Assembly: GCF_047729555.1 (NCBI RefSeq)
Contig: NZ_CP159825.1
Location: forward strand, 62,001 to 126,000
Direction: 5' to 3'
From: Porticoccus sp905181945
GTDB taxonomy: Bacteria > Pseudomonadota > Gammaproteobacteria > Pseudomonadales > Porticoccaceae
Length of the DNA stretch: 64,000 nucleotides
Each line of letters begins with the position of its first letter. The first letter of the stretch is position 1. Positions 1 through 8,788 of the stretch are shown piece after piece. Made by a program: the position numbers and the translations under genes. Under the pieces are notes generated by a model that was not told the DNA's origin, did no database searches, and worked only from the letters and a program-made list of their open reading frames with translations.

Positions 1-1560
1 CATGTAGATAACGTTTTGGGACTCTAGGCTAGCTAAAAAACTTTTTGAGTTTAGTACCAATTTTTCGTTAACCAGGCAGGTGATGCACCAGTCTGCTGAC
101 AAATTAACAAAAACTGCATTTTGATTTTTAATTAGCATGTTCAATGCATCTGCTGAGTAAGGCCTCCATGCGTCATTCTGGGAGTTCATGCCTTGCTTGT
201 CCCAAAACAGCAAAAGAAAAGCGGAAAGAAACGCCGCTATTGCCACCAAACCAATTATTCGGGTCTTGTAAATTTTCAAAAGCCAAATTGCAAACAACAT
301 AAGAACAACGCCACACACCACTGCAGACAGTGTGTCGCTGTTAGTTTGCCTGCCAAGAACCCAAAGCAACCAGACGGATGTTAAATATAATGGAAATGCT
401 AGAAATTGTTTAAAGTGATCCATCCATGCTCCAGGTCTAGGAAGTTTTTTGGATAGGCTAGGCAGGCAGGTGATAAGAAGTATGGGAAAAGCCATACCGA
501 GACCTAAAAAAATAAAGGTGCTTAGTGCAGTCCAGATCGGCTGTGTTAGCGCAAAGCCTAAAGCAGTACCCATGAAAGGCGCAGTGCATGGGCTGGCGAC
601 CAATGTAGCAAGCAACCCAGTCATAAATGAAGAAATTAGATTGTTCCCTTCGGTTGTTTTTTGACCCCAACTCATTGGCGCGCTTCCTAGTGTTAGCCAC
701 CCAGAAAAATTGAGACCCATGAGCACAAATAAATAGATTAGGAGTCCAATAAAAACTGGGGATTGCAACTGAAACCCCCAGCCTATACCTGCGCCTGCAC
801 TACGCAAAATTATCAGAAGCGCTCCAATAGCTATAAAGCTTATTATGATGCCTGCAGTGTAGGCCAATCCATGTAAATATTTGCCGTTAGGGTTCGTGCT
901 TAGACTGGACAAGCTCATTGCTTTAATGGAAAGAATTGGAAATACGCAGGGCATAAGATTAAGGATTAGTCCGCCCAAAAAGGCCAGCATCAGCATAAGG
1001 GGCAGAGCACTCAACCGATCCTGCGCTACTTCATTGCTAGTTGAAAATTTTTGCTGAGCTGCTTCTGTAATCAGGGGTGCCGGTTTATCACTATCTAGAA
1101 AGATGGTTTGGCGTCTGGGGGGGTAACAGAGTCCAGCATCAGCACACCCTTGTGATTCAATGACAATTTTTTGTGGAAGATCTTTTAGGGGAATAAGAAT
1201 TCTGGTTTGATGATAGTACACTTCCAGATTTTTCTCATAGTAGTCATCGTAAATAGACTGCCCAGCTTCATAATGTGGCCTGATATTCAGCGGCCTATGG
1301 TCCAAACTAAAAAAATTAAAACGATCTCGATAAAGATAGTAGCCTGAGGCTATATACCAGTTTAGAATAAGATGCTTGTCTTGAGTTTCTGCGGTGAGCT
1401 GGAAGGCCTTTTCCACAGGCAAAAAATTAGTATTTTGAACGATAGAGGATTGGCTATATTTTGCCTGGCCAGTAGCGATGTTTTCTTCAAAATTGGCGAT
1501 CGCAGCATTTGTCGCAAGCAGCAAGCAAAAGAACAAAAAGTGTAGAATTTTTTTTATCAT
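1..1560 (-). CDS. dsbD: Thiol:disulfide interchange protein DsbD, 3' end missing
   Basis: Inner-membrane reductase that passes electrons from cytoplasmic thioredoxin to periplasmic DsbC/DsbG and to cytochrome c maturation. The frame is open from the ATG at 1560 to the left edge (520 codons), so the C-terminus is cut. Visible parts in order: a signal peptide (about residues 1-22); the periplasmic alpha domain with GCADAGLCYPP (Cys139 and Cys145); the membrane beta domain with NLMPCVFPI (Cys205) and SPCTAPFMG (Cys325); and the thioredoxin-like gamma domain with ADWCITC (Cys492 and Cys495). All six redox cysteines are therefore present. It diverges from a copper chaperone gene at 1684, so both are probably periplasmic redox/metal functions served from one 123-base intergenic region. 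Identification is firm. Confidence 0.96.
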   Translation of the reverse strand, partial: MIKKILHFLFFCLLLATNAAIANFEENIATGQAKYSQSSIVQNTNFLPVEKAFQLTAETQDKHLILNWYIASGYYLYRDRFNFFSLDHRPLNIRPHYEAGQSIYDDYYEKNLEVYYHQTRILIPLKDLPQKIVIESQGCADAGLCYPPRRQTIFLDSDKPAPLITEAAQQKFSTSNEVAQDRLSALPLMLMLAFLGGLILNLMPCVFPILSIKAMSLSSLSTNPNGKYLHGLAYTAGIIISFIAIGALLIILRSAGAGIGWGFQLQSPVFIGLLIYLFVLMGLNFSGWLTLGSAPMSWGQKTTEGNNLISSFMTGLLATLVASPCTAPFMGTALGFALTQPIWTALSTFIFLGLGMAFPILLITCLPSLSKKLPRPGAWMDHFKQFLAFPLYLTSVWLLWVLGRQTNSDTLSAVVCGVVLMLFAIWLLKIYKTRIIGLVAIAAFLSAFLLLFWDKQGMNSQNDAWRPYSADALNMLIKNQNAVFVNLSADWCITCLVNEKLVLNSKSFLASLESQNVIYM

Positions 1561-1683
1561 CTGACCGCTCATTAAAATTGGTTCGGGCTCAAAAAAAGAA
1601 CTTGATAATATATTCTACAATTCCCAGTTACGGTTTACTTGTTTTTTTAGACAAATTCGTATTTTAAGGGCTTTTAAAAAGTA

Positions 1684-2217
1684 ATGAAAATTTTTTTTTC
1701 GGGTAGATATTTGGGTATTTTCTTAATAGTAGTGTTAGCTACGTCTTCCCAGGCGATAAACGCGTCTAAACAAGATGATATGGGTGGTCACCATGCTCAC
1801 TCACATGGAGACTATAGTGCTCATGATGGAGTCGGTCAGCTAGCAGTTAGCGATGGGTATATTCGCAAAATGCCCCCAGGACAAAAGGTAACAGCTGCAT
1901 TCATGATACTACAGAATTTTACAGATAGGGCATGTCGAGTAATAGGTGCGTCTACAGACATTGCTGACAGAGTCGAAATTCATAAGCATTTTTATCAGAA
2001 TGGGGTTATGTCTATGCGACCTGTTGAGGGGGTGGAGTTAGCCCCTGGAAAGAAGGTGTCTTTCGAACCCGGTGGTTACCATTTAATGTTATTTGGATTA
2101 AAGCGTGAACTAGACGAAGATGAGCAGCATAGAGTCACTCTTATTTTTGATAGGTGCCCAGAATTACCTTTTGATGCAAAAGTAAGAAGTATTTTTCACA
2201 ATAAACATCAGCATTAA
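1684..2217 (+). CDS. Periplasmic PCu(A)C-type copper chaperone
   Basis: A 177-residue exported protein of the PCu(A)C (DUF461) family. These proteins bind Cu(I) in the periplasm and help metallate the CuA site of cytochrome c oxidase. An N-terminal signal peptide (about residues 1-25) is followed by a His-rich segment near residues 34-50 (HHAHSHGDYSAH). The family metal motif H(M)x10Mx21HxM is recognisable from VEIHKHFYQNGVMSM to YHLMLFGLK. The His-rich stretch and the C-terminal HNKHQH could add copper-binding capacity. The ATG at 1684 is the first start, and only a purine run (AAAAAGTA) precedes it. It stands alone, divergent from dsbD and convergent with the kinase gene that follows. Family call is secure; the physiological partner is inferred. 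Confidence 0.88.
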   Translation: MKIFFSGRYLGIFLIVVLATSSQAINASKQDDMGGHHAHSHGDYSAHDGVGQLAVSDGYIRKMPPGQKVTAAFMILQNFTDRACRVIGASTDIADRVEIHKHFYQNGVMSMRPVEGVELAPGKKVSFEPGGYHLMLFGLKRELDEDEQHRVTLIFDRCPELPFDAKVRSIFHNKHQH

Positions 2218-2282
2218 GCATGGCAGTTGACACTACTTTATTATAGCTTTCGATCAAAAGTCTGAGTTTAAGGCCCTAAATT

Positions 2283-3275
2283 TTATAGCGAAGCTAATAT
2301 TTTGGGGTATTGCTCTGGGTTTAGTCTAGGCCCAGCCTGGCTGACTACATGCGCTGCTGCCAAGGCGGCAAAATTTCCAGATTTTTTGTAGCCATACCCA
2401 TGTGTAATACCATACAAAAAAGCACCGGCGAATATGTCTCCTGCTCCGTTTGTATTGATAGCGATTGCGGGGTGAGCCTCAATTAAGTGTTGATTTTCAC
2501 CATCGAATACTATTGCCCCCTTATCCCCCATAGTTAGAACATAGGCCACTGCAGATTGCTTAAGCAGTTCTAAGGCGCACTCTAGGTCACTACCTTCTGT
2601 CCAGCTGACGGCCTCCGCCTCATTGCAAAAAAGAAGGTCTATTTTTTTACCGAGCATTTCTTTTAGTCCAGACTTAAAGAAAGTTACCATTGCTGGATCT
2701 GATAAGGTGAGCGCAATTTTGATACCACACTTTTCTGCAATTTCTCGAGCTCGAATAGCTGCTTTGCGCCCAGTATCTGATGAGACGAGATAGCCTTCAA
2801 TGTACAAGTATTCAGATTGCCTAATTGCTTCTGCATCAAGATTCTCAATCGAAAAAGTTTCACTTACACCGAGGTATGTATTCATGGAGCGCTCAGCATC
2901 CGGAGTAATCAAGACCAGGCATTTTCCTGTAAGGCCCTCCGTTAAGGCGCTATTGGAGTTAAATTTAACACCGGCATTGTCTAAATCATGAAGATAGAAT
3001 TCTCCATCCGCATCATTAGCTACCCTACAGGAATAAAAGGCTTTTCCGCCAAAAGCGCTGAGTGCAATAATAGTGTTGGCTGCTGATCCGCCACTAGCGC
3101 GCTTAGAAGTGGACAGTTGGTCTTGCAAATGATGTATAATTTCTTGCTGACGATCTTCATCCACAAGAGTCATTAAGCCTTTTCCTACCTCTAGATGCTT
3201 TAAGTCTGAGTCAGTGACTTGTATTTCAGTGTCCACCAGCGCTGCGCCGATGCCATAAACATTGTATTTGGACAT
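2283..3275 (-). CDS. PfkB-family nucleoside (adenosine-type) kinase
   Basis: A ribokinase-fold kinase resembling bacterial proteins usually annotated as adenosine kinase. It would phosphorylate a nucleoside or sugar at the expense of ATP in the cytoplasm. Visible signatures are the N-terminal NVYGIGAALVDTE strand, GGSAANT near the middle of the N-half, and the C-terminal anion-hole/catalytic motif NTNGAGDIFAGAFLYG with the catalytic Asp. The frame is open up to 3392. Starting at the ATG at 3275 (MSKYNVYGIG) matches the family N-terminus and leaves a usable promoter gap to divergent mrcB, whereas the 3392 start would leave almost none. The true substrate (adenosine, inosine or a sugar) cannot be settled from sequence alone. 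Confidence 0.85.
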   Translation of the reverse strand: MSKYNVYGIGAALVDTEIQVTDSDLKHLEVGKGLMTLVDEDRQQEIIHHLQDQLSTSKRASGGSAANTIIALSAFGGKAFYSCRVANDADGEFYLHDLDNAGVKFNSNSALTEGLTGKCLVLITPDAERSMNTYLGVSETFSIENLDAEAIRQSEYLYIEGYLVSSDTGRKAAIRAREIAEKCGIKIALTLSDPAMVTFFKSGLKEMLGKKIDLLFCNEAEAVSWTEGSDLECALELLKQSAVAYVLTMGDKGAIVFDGENQHLIEAHPAIAINTNGAGDIFAGAFLYGITHGYGYKKSGNFAALAAAHVVSQAGPRLNPEQYPKILASL

Positions 3276-3451
3276 GTGTGTAGAATATTTGTTGTTATAG
3301 AATAGAGTAGCATTATCTGTCTTGCAGGCTAACAGTGAAAGCCCTAATTGCAAATAAAGGCCTGCTGTTTCTAAACCAGCAGTTTTTGACACCCATTTGC
3401 TGACTAGTGCGAGTTTTTGAAAAGTGTGTTTTTAAGTACAGAGGGATATCT

Positions 3452-5767
3452 TTGGTTCAAGGAATAGCAAAGAAAGGCCGAAGCAAAAGTAACATAAGCA
3501 ATAAAGATAATTCTCGCTTGGCTTGGATTTGGCGAATGATTATTTTTATTCTTGTCGCCACCACTATATTTTTGGTAATAGTGGATGTGTTTGTCTATAA
3601 AAAGTTTGTCGGTAAAAAGTGGTCACTGCCGTCCCATGTATACAGCCGACCCTTAGAGTTATATCAGGGGCTGTCTTTGAGTCGACAGTTGCTTGAGTGG
3701 GAGCTCAAAGAGCTTGGTTATAAGAAGGTTGATGCAGCTAAAGCCCCAGGTCAATTTAGTGTATCTGAGCAGTCGGTGGAATTTTTCTCTCGTGGTTTTG
3801 AGTTTTGGGATGAAAGAGAACCCTCCAAATTGATGATAGCCATATTTTCTGGAGACAAGATATCTGGTCTAAAAGACAGTCATGGTAGAGTTATAGCGAT
3901 AACAAGATTAGAGCCTATGATGATAGGGGGTATTTATCCATCCCGCAAAGAAGATCGTCAGTTGGTGAAGCTTGACAAGGTTCCTCCGACATTAGCAGCA
4001 GCATTAGTTGCAATAGAAGACCAGGATTTTTATCGACATCAGGGAGTTTCTTTTAGAGGAATAACGCGCGCTTTTCTTGCCAATATGACAGAGGGAAAAA
4101 TCGTCCAAGGTGGAAGCACTATTACACAGCAGCTTGTTAAAAATTTTTACCTTAACGAAAGACGAACGTTATCTCGGAAAGCACTAGAAGCAATAATGGC
4201 AGTATTGCTGGAAATCCATTTCACTAAGCAAGAAATTCTTGAGACATACATCAATGAAGTGTACTTAGGTCAGTCTGGAGACAGGGCTATTCATGGCTTT
4301 GAAATGGCAAGCAACCATTACTTTAATCAGCCGGTTCAAGAGCTGCAGTTACACCAGACGGCTTTACTTGCTGGCCTTGTTAAGGGGGCGTCGTTTTATA
4401 ATCCTTGGCGCCATCCTAAGCGTGCTTTAAATAGACGAAACCTAGTTCTCGATGTAATGAACTTGGCGGGTGTCATAAGTAGAGTCGATGCAACGACAGC
4501 TAAAGCAAAACCACTGGCGATTATCTCCCCTATATCTGGTCGGAGTCACTTGAAGTATCCGTCTTATTTAACTCTAGTAAAACGCCAGTTGCGTCAGACG
4601 TATAAACAATCAGATCTACAAACAGCCGGACTTCGAATATTTACCAATTTTGATCCTCAGATCCAGCGTAAAGTTGAAGACAAGATCGCAAAACGGATTG
4701 AAAACTTAGAATCAGGTTATGGTATTGAAATAGGGAAATTACAAAGTGCTTCTGTGATTGCGCGTGTAGGCTCAGGGGAAGTGGTAGCTGTTTCAGGAGA
4801 CAGGAAGCCAGGCTTTGATGGCTTTAATCGCGCCCTGGATGCAAGACGTCCCGTGGGATCAACTATTAAGCCTGCAGTGTATTTGGCAGCCCTAGAAAAT
4901 CCTGAATCTTATACCTTAAACAGCAAAATTGAAGACACCTCAATTTCTGTGAGTACAGAAAATGGCGATATTTGGCAGCCACGTAATTTTGGGAGGAAAA
5001 GCCATGGCCTGATACCTTTATATGAAGGATTGGGGTATTCTTATAATCAAGCTACAGCTAGACTTGGTATGAATGTTGGTTTGCCTGCAGTCATAGATAG
5101 CATTAAAAGACTGGGGTATTCGAGACCATTGCCGAGGCTTCCTTCTTTGCTGTTGGGGTCAATTGAAATGTCACCGATAGAGCTGGCGCAAATGTATCAT
5201 ACGATTGCAGCAAACGGGTTTTATTCACCACTTCGTGCAATTAGCAGTGTATTTACCGCTGAAAATATTCCACTGAAGAGGTATCATTTTGAGGCCGAAC
5301 AGCGATTTGACAACAGGGTTATGCACTTAATTAGTTACGGACTTCAGGTAGTTTTACGAGAAGGCACCGGAAAAAGTGCCTACCAAAGATTACCAGAAGA
5401 GCTACTGTTGGCCGGAAAAACTGGCACGACTAACGATCAGAGAGATAGCTGGTTTGCTGGGTTTAGTGGCAATTATTTAAGTGTGGTATGGATGGGTCGG
5501 GATGATAATGGAAAAACTCCTCTTACCGGAGGTTCTGGTGCACTAAGACTCTGGATAGACATCATGGTTGAGCTTGAAAATCGATCTTTGGTTTTTCAAA
5601 AACCTGATGGTGTAAATTATTATTGGGTCAGCTCGAACCAGAATGGCTGCCATAAACCAAGATATCTGCCATTCATCGCGGGTAGCGAGCCAGATAAAAG
5701 AGAAAGCTGTGCGTCGAAAAATGATACAGGTGTTTTAGGCTGGTTTAGTCGAAATCTCGATTGGTAA
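3452..5767 (+). CDS. mrcB: Bifunctional penicillin-binding protein 1B
   Basis: Class A PBP that polymerises lipid II and cross-links peptidoglycan, anchored in the inner membrane. Order: a short basic cytoplasmic tail, one transmembrane helix (IIFILVATTIFLVIVDVFV), a UB2H-like region, a GT51 glycosyltransferase domain (EDQDFYRHQG and QGGSTITQQ), then the transpeptidase with STIK, SYN and KTGT. Numbered from a possible GTG at 3407, the catalytic residues are Glu204, Ser485 and Lys671. The start is uncertain. GTG 3407 has no ribosome site, while TTG 3452 is preceded by AGAGGG at good spacing; I prefer TTG, giving 771 residues. The gene just downstream encodes a TPR lipoprotein likely to activate it. 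Confidence 0.95.
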   Translation: MVQGIAKKGRSKSNISNKDNSRLAWIWRMIIFILVATTIFLVIVDVFVYKKFVGKKWSLPSHVYSRPLELYQGLSLSRQLLEWELKELGYKKVDAAKAPGQFSVSEQSVEFFSRGFEFWDEREPSKLMIAIFSGDKISGLKDSHGRVIAITRLEPMMIGGIYPSRKEDRQLVKLDKVPPTLAAALVAIEDQDFYRHQGVSFRGITRAFLANMTEGKIVQGGSTITQQLVKNFYLNERRTLSRKALEAIMAVLLEIHFTKQEILETYINEVYLGQSGDRAIHGFEMASNHYFNQPVQELQLHQTALLAGLVKGASFYNPWRHPKRALNRRNLVLDVMNLAGVISRVDATTAKAKPLAIISPISGRSHLKYPSYLTLVKRQLRQTYKQSDLQTAGLRIFTNFDPQIQRKVEDKIAKRIENLESGYGIEIGKLQSASVIARVGSGEVVAVSGDRKPGFDGFNRALDARRPVGSTIKPAVYLAALENPESYTLNSKIEDTSISVSTENGDIWQPRNFGRKSHGLIPLYEGLGYSYNQATARLGMNVGLPAVIDSIKRLGYSRPLPRLPSLLLGSIEMSPIELAQMYHTIAANGFYSPLRAISSVFTAENIPLKRYHFEAEQRFDNRVMHLISYGLQVVLREGTGKSAYQRLPEELLLAGKTGTTNDQRDSWFAGFSGNYLSVVWMGRDDNGKTPLTGGSGALRLWIDIMVELENRSLVFQKPDGVNYYWVSSNQNGCHKPRYLPFIAGSEPDKRESCASKNDTGVLGWFSRNLDW

Positions 5768-5789
5768 GACCTTATTTATTGACTGCTGG

Positions 5790-6227
5790 ATGATAAGAAG
5801 TATGAAGACTGGGTTGCAGTATGCAGTTATTTTCACGCTTAGCTTTTTCTTAGCGGCAGCATGCACTCCAGTCACGCCATCGGGAGGCAGGCTTCCCTCA
5901 TCAGGTCAGGCCATTACTCCAAGTAGCCCTATCACAGATTCTGTATCAAAGGACGCAGTGATCAAATTGCTTGAGGATGCTTGGCGATACAATCGTGAAA
6001 GACAGCATGATCGATCTAATGCCGTAGCAGAAAGAGCAATGCGCATTAACCATTCAGAAGCTGAAATTTATCTCGTCATGGCATCAAATTATTTTTCTTT
6101 AGGGCAGTTTTCTCTTGCGGAACAAGTAGTCTCGAAGGGGTTACCGCTAGCATCTGGCAACAAACCAATAAAGGAAAGTTTAAACCAATTCTTGATTTTG
6201 GTTCGTGCAAAAATTATTCAAGAATAA
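5790..6227 (+). CDS. TPR lipoprotein, probable LpoP-type activator of PBP1b
   Basis: A 145-residue exported protein with a hydrophobic signal peptide ending in FFLAAAC, a probable lipobox with Cys25. A Ser/Pro-rich linker follows, then a helical region (about residues 55-140) with TPR-like periodicity (YLVMASNYFSLGQFSLAEQV). It begins 22 bases after mrcB and is probably co-transcribed with it. In Pseudomonas aeruginosa the gene next to mrcB encodes LpoP, a TPR lipoprotein that activates PBP1b in place of the enterobacterial LpoB. Position, lipobox and TPR fit that role, so the function is inferred by analogy. An internal ATG at 5802 (MKTGLQYAV) is an equally good start. The -3 position of the lipobox is Ala rather than the usual Leu. 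Confidence 0.75.
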   Translation: MIRSMKTGLQYAVIFTLSFFLAAACTPVTPSGGRLPSSGQAITPSSPITDSVSKDAVIKLLEDAWRYNRERQHDRSNAVAERAMRINHSEAEIYLVMASNYFSLGQFSLAEQVVSKGLPLASGNKPIKESLNQFLILVRAKIIQE

Positions 6228-6310
6228 TCTATGCTGTGCGGCGTGATGAACGCAAAATTTTTTGAGAATACGAGGAAGTTAGCAATAAATTTGCTATGCG
6301 ATTAGCGTCG

Positions 6311-7480
6311 TTATTTTATAAGTAGTATCAATTTGAAACTTTTAGTTTCAGCCACTAGTTTTATTTTAAAAAATTTTTCAGCATAATTTTCTAATGGAAC
6401 AAATCTATTAACGACGAACAGCGCCATTCCTCTTGGCTTTAGGCGCTTATAGCTGTTAGCAACAAATTGCCGAGTAAGTTCGCTGTCAGTTGTAAAGCCT
6501 TTATGGAACGGCGGGTTACATATTATCGCATCAAATAATTGACCAATGTTGTCGGCGCAATTGCTAGCCACTACTTCACCATTAAGTGATAGCGCAGAAA
6601 AATTTTTTGAACAAGCTATTATTGCAGCAGCATTATTATCGGTAGCGACAATTTTCGCCTTAGTGTGCTGGCTGGCTCTTATTGAAAGATAACCATAGCC
6701 GCAACCAAGATCCAAAATATTGGCTGGCTCTTTATTAAAAAAACTTAGAAATTCTGGAAAAAAATCGCCTAAAAAAGCGCTACCTTCGTCTATTTTCTCC
6801 CACCCAAACAAGCCTGGTTTGCTAGTCAGCATTTGGCCGGAGAAAGGGATACATTTCGTCAGATGGGCATAGCCTTTGTCTTCAATTGCTAGCTTTGCGA
6901 GTTGATTTTTTTCAGCCTCTCGCCGTTGAGTGATTGATAGATAAACCATACCATTTTTGTTTATTTGTGTTGATGCCCCAAAATATTGTGCTGCTTTTTC
7001 GCCATAGGTTTTAATACCATCACTTTTCTCTCCGCTCATTAGCAGTTCGCCATTATCCGCAAGCAATCGATAAGCACTTTTAATAATATAGTGAGTCAAG
7101 GCTTTTTCTTTGGATACACGAAATAGCACTTGGCTAAAACTATTATCAGGAAAATCTGAAAAATCAAAATCACTGAAAAAAATGTTAATTTTTAGGGATT
7201 TTGCGTGCTCGAAAATATCATAGCGATTGGTTACAACAGTTGTTTGACTGCAAGACAGAAATGGTAAATTGGAGCCTCTTACGTTCTCATCGGCAATAAT
7301 TAGTCGAGAGCCAGAGACATCGTTGGCTTTATTTAGCAACAAGCTAAAACATGAATCTTGTATTTTGGAGTTATGAGCAGAATAGTTAGTCACGATATAG
7401 AATGCCCTTAATTGCTCGCTCTGTAATTTATTAATTTTTAGTTTAAGGTCAGTCTCGTAAACTGATGGTTTTCCAGCCAC
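6311..7480 (-). CDS. rsmC: RsmC/RlmG-family rRNA (guanine-N2) methyltransferase
   Basis: SAM-dependent methyltransferase of the two-domain RsmC/RlmG type, which modifies a guanine of 16S or 23S rRNA. The N-terminal half is a degenerate methyltransferase-like domain. The C-terminal half carries the SAM-binding loop LDLGCGYGYLS and the catalytic CNPPFHKG, typical of N2-guanine enzymes. The frame begins at a GTG at 7480, 32 bases inside the upstream phosphatase gene, so the two are co-transcribed and probably translationally coupled. No better start is visible before the conserved region. At 389 residues it is longer than E. coli RsmC (343). RsmC versus RlmG is not decided by the motifs. Confidence 0.8.
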   Translation of the reverse strand: MAGKPSVYETDLKLKINKLQSEQLRAFYIVTNYSAHNSKIQDSCFSLLLNKANDVSGSRLIIADENVRGSNLPFLSCSQTTVVTNRYDIFEHAKSLKINIFFSDFDFSDFPDNSFSQVLFRVSKEKALTHYIIKSAYRLLADNGELLMSGEKSDGIKTYGEKAAQYFGASTQINKNGMVYLSITQRREAEKNQLAKLAIEDKGYAHLTKCIPFSGQMLTSKPGLFGWEKIDEGSAFLGDFFPEFLSFFNKEPANILDLGCGYGYLSIRASQHTKAKIVATDNNAAAIIACSKNFSALSLNGEVVASNCADNIGQLFDAIICNPPFHKGFTTDSELTRQFVANSYKRLKPRGMALFVVNRFVPLENYAEKFFKIKLVAETKSFKLILLIK

Positions 7481-8117
7481 GACGAGTGGCCTCTTCTTTT
7501 AGCTTAGGGCAAGGATCTACTGCTACAGGATGACTTACAACCTCTAGTAGAGGCAAGTCATTAATCGAATCACTATAGAAGCTGCTCCCTTCAAGACTAA
7601 GGTTCGATGTCTTGAGCCAGTTGTTTAGGCGCTTAACTTTACCTTTTTGAAAACTTGGTATTCCGGATACTTGGCCGGTAAATTTGTTGTCAGATTCTTC
7701 AAGCTCAGTAGCAATTAAATGCTTAATACCTAATTTTTTACATATAGGCGCTACAATAAATCGATTTGTTGAGGTCACCACCATTAATGTATCTTCTTTG
7801 TCTCGGTGTGTTGTTAATAATGCTTCCGCTTTATGAAGCCACATGGGTTCAATGATTTTTTTCATAAATTCTTTATGTAGAGCATCGAGCTCGGAACGAG
7901 CTAGGCCAGATAATGGAGCTAGTGAAAACTTCAGATACGCTAAGATGTCTAATTTCCCAGCCTGATAGTCTGTGTAAAATTGATCATTTTTACTTTTAAA
8001 GTAAGCGGAATCTACAATTTTTTTTGTTGTTAAGAACTCCCCCCAGCTGTAATCGCTGTCACCGGCAATAAGAGTGTTGTCTAAGTCAAACAAGGCTAAG
8101 GGCATGATAGGGTCCAT
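7449..8117 (-). CDS. HAD-IB family phosphatase (SerB-like; possible histidinol-phosphatase)
   Basis: A 222-residue HAD hydrolase with all four motifs: FDLDNTL (nucleophile Asp and acid/base Asp), VTSTN (motif II Ser/Thr), a Lys near KGKVKRL, and SFYSDSINDLPLLE (motif IV acidic pair). The helical cap between motifs I and II places it in subfamily IB, as in SerB. In Pseudomonas a homologous gene sits beside rppH-ptsP and is often annotated as a histidinol-phosphatase, so that activity is a reasonable but unproven suggestion. Either the ATG at 8117 or the one at 8105 (MPLALFDLDNTL) may be used; neither has a strong ribosome site. It overlaps the rsmC-like gene by 32 bases and diverges from rppH. 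Confidence 0.8.
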   Translation of the reverse strand: MDPIMPLALFDLDNTLIAGDSDYSWGEFLTTKKIVDSAYFKSKNDQFYTDYQAGKLDILAYLKFSLAPLSGLARSELDALHKEFMKKIIEPMWLHKAEALLTTHRDKEDTLMVVTSTNRFIVAPICKKLGIKHLIATELEESDNKFTGQVSGIPSFQKGKVKRLNNWLKTSNLSLEGSSFYSDSINDLPLLEVVSHPVAVDPCPKLKEEATRRGWKTISLRD

Positions 8118-8273
8118 GAAGTTAGTATGCGCAGTATAGTTTAACGAAAGATAGAACTGTCCTCAATATGATATTTCATGTAAATTATGTAGTTATAGAG
8201 ATGTTTAACTAATCAAAAAACCAGCTATTTAGAATTCTGTATGTTCGAAATATTTCTGGTTGAGAGCATTATT

Positions 8274-8786
8274 GTGGTTGATAAAGACGGATTTCGTCCA
8301 AATGTTGGCATTATAGTTTCTGATGGTATGGGCAAGTTGCTTTGGGCTAAGCGTATTGGTCAGGATGCTTGGCAGTTTCCTCAGGGCGGCATTGATGCTG
8401 AGGAGTCTTTAGAAACTGCACTTTATCGCGAGCTCTTTGAGGAAGTTGGTCTTGAGTCTCAGGATGTCGATATTCTTGCTTGCACTAAAGAGTGGCTCCG
8501 CTATCGTCTGCCTCAGAGTATGCAGCGAAAGAATTCAAACCCCTATTTTGTTGGACAAAAACAAAAATGGTTCCTACTTCAGCTCTTAAGCAACGAAAAA
8601 AAGATATCTTTGGATCAGACCCCACATCCTGAGTTTGATAAGTGGGCTTGGGTAAATTACTGGTACCCTGTTAATCAAATTGTCGAGTTTAAAAGGAATG
8701 TTTATCGCAAAGTACTGAAAGAATTTTCACCACTACAGTGCAATCTTGAAAAAAAGGCTGAATCTTACCCGAGGGTGATAAGGTAA
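8274..8786 (+). CDS. rppH: RNA 5'-pyrophosphohydrolase RppH
   Basis: Nudix enzyme that removes pyrophosphate from the 5' end of triphosphorylated mRNA and starts decay by RNase E. A perfect Nudix box (Gx5Ex7REUxEExGU) is seen from GGIDAEESLETALY to RELFEEVGL. The N-terminal motif VDKDGFRPNVG is the usual beginning of RppH, so the GTG at 8274 is the likelier start than the ATG at 8241, which adds eleven atypical residues. QMRxN-like basic segments and WxFPQGG motifs are also present. It ends two bases before ptsP, an arrangement shared with Pseudomonas and E. coli, so the two form one operon. Confidence 0.95.
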   Translation: MVDKDGFRPNVGIIVSDGMGKLLWAKRIGQDAWQFPQGGIDAEESLETALYRELFEEVGLESQDVDILACTKEWLRYRLPQSMQRKNSNPYFVGQKQKWFLLQLLSNEKKISLDQTPHPEFDKWAWVNYWYPVNQIVEFKRNVYRKVLKEFSPLQCNLEKKAESYPRVIR

Positions 8787-8788
8787 AT

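Noticed and set aside
458..700. An 80-codon minus-strand frame with many Cys and His
   Set aside because: It lies inside dsbD in another frame; the dsbD frame is open over the whole region and shows all family motifs.
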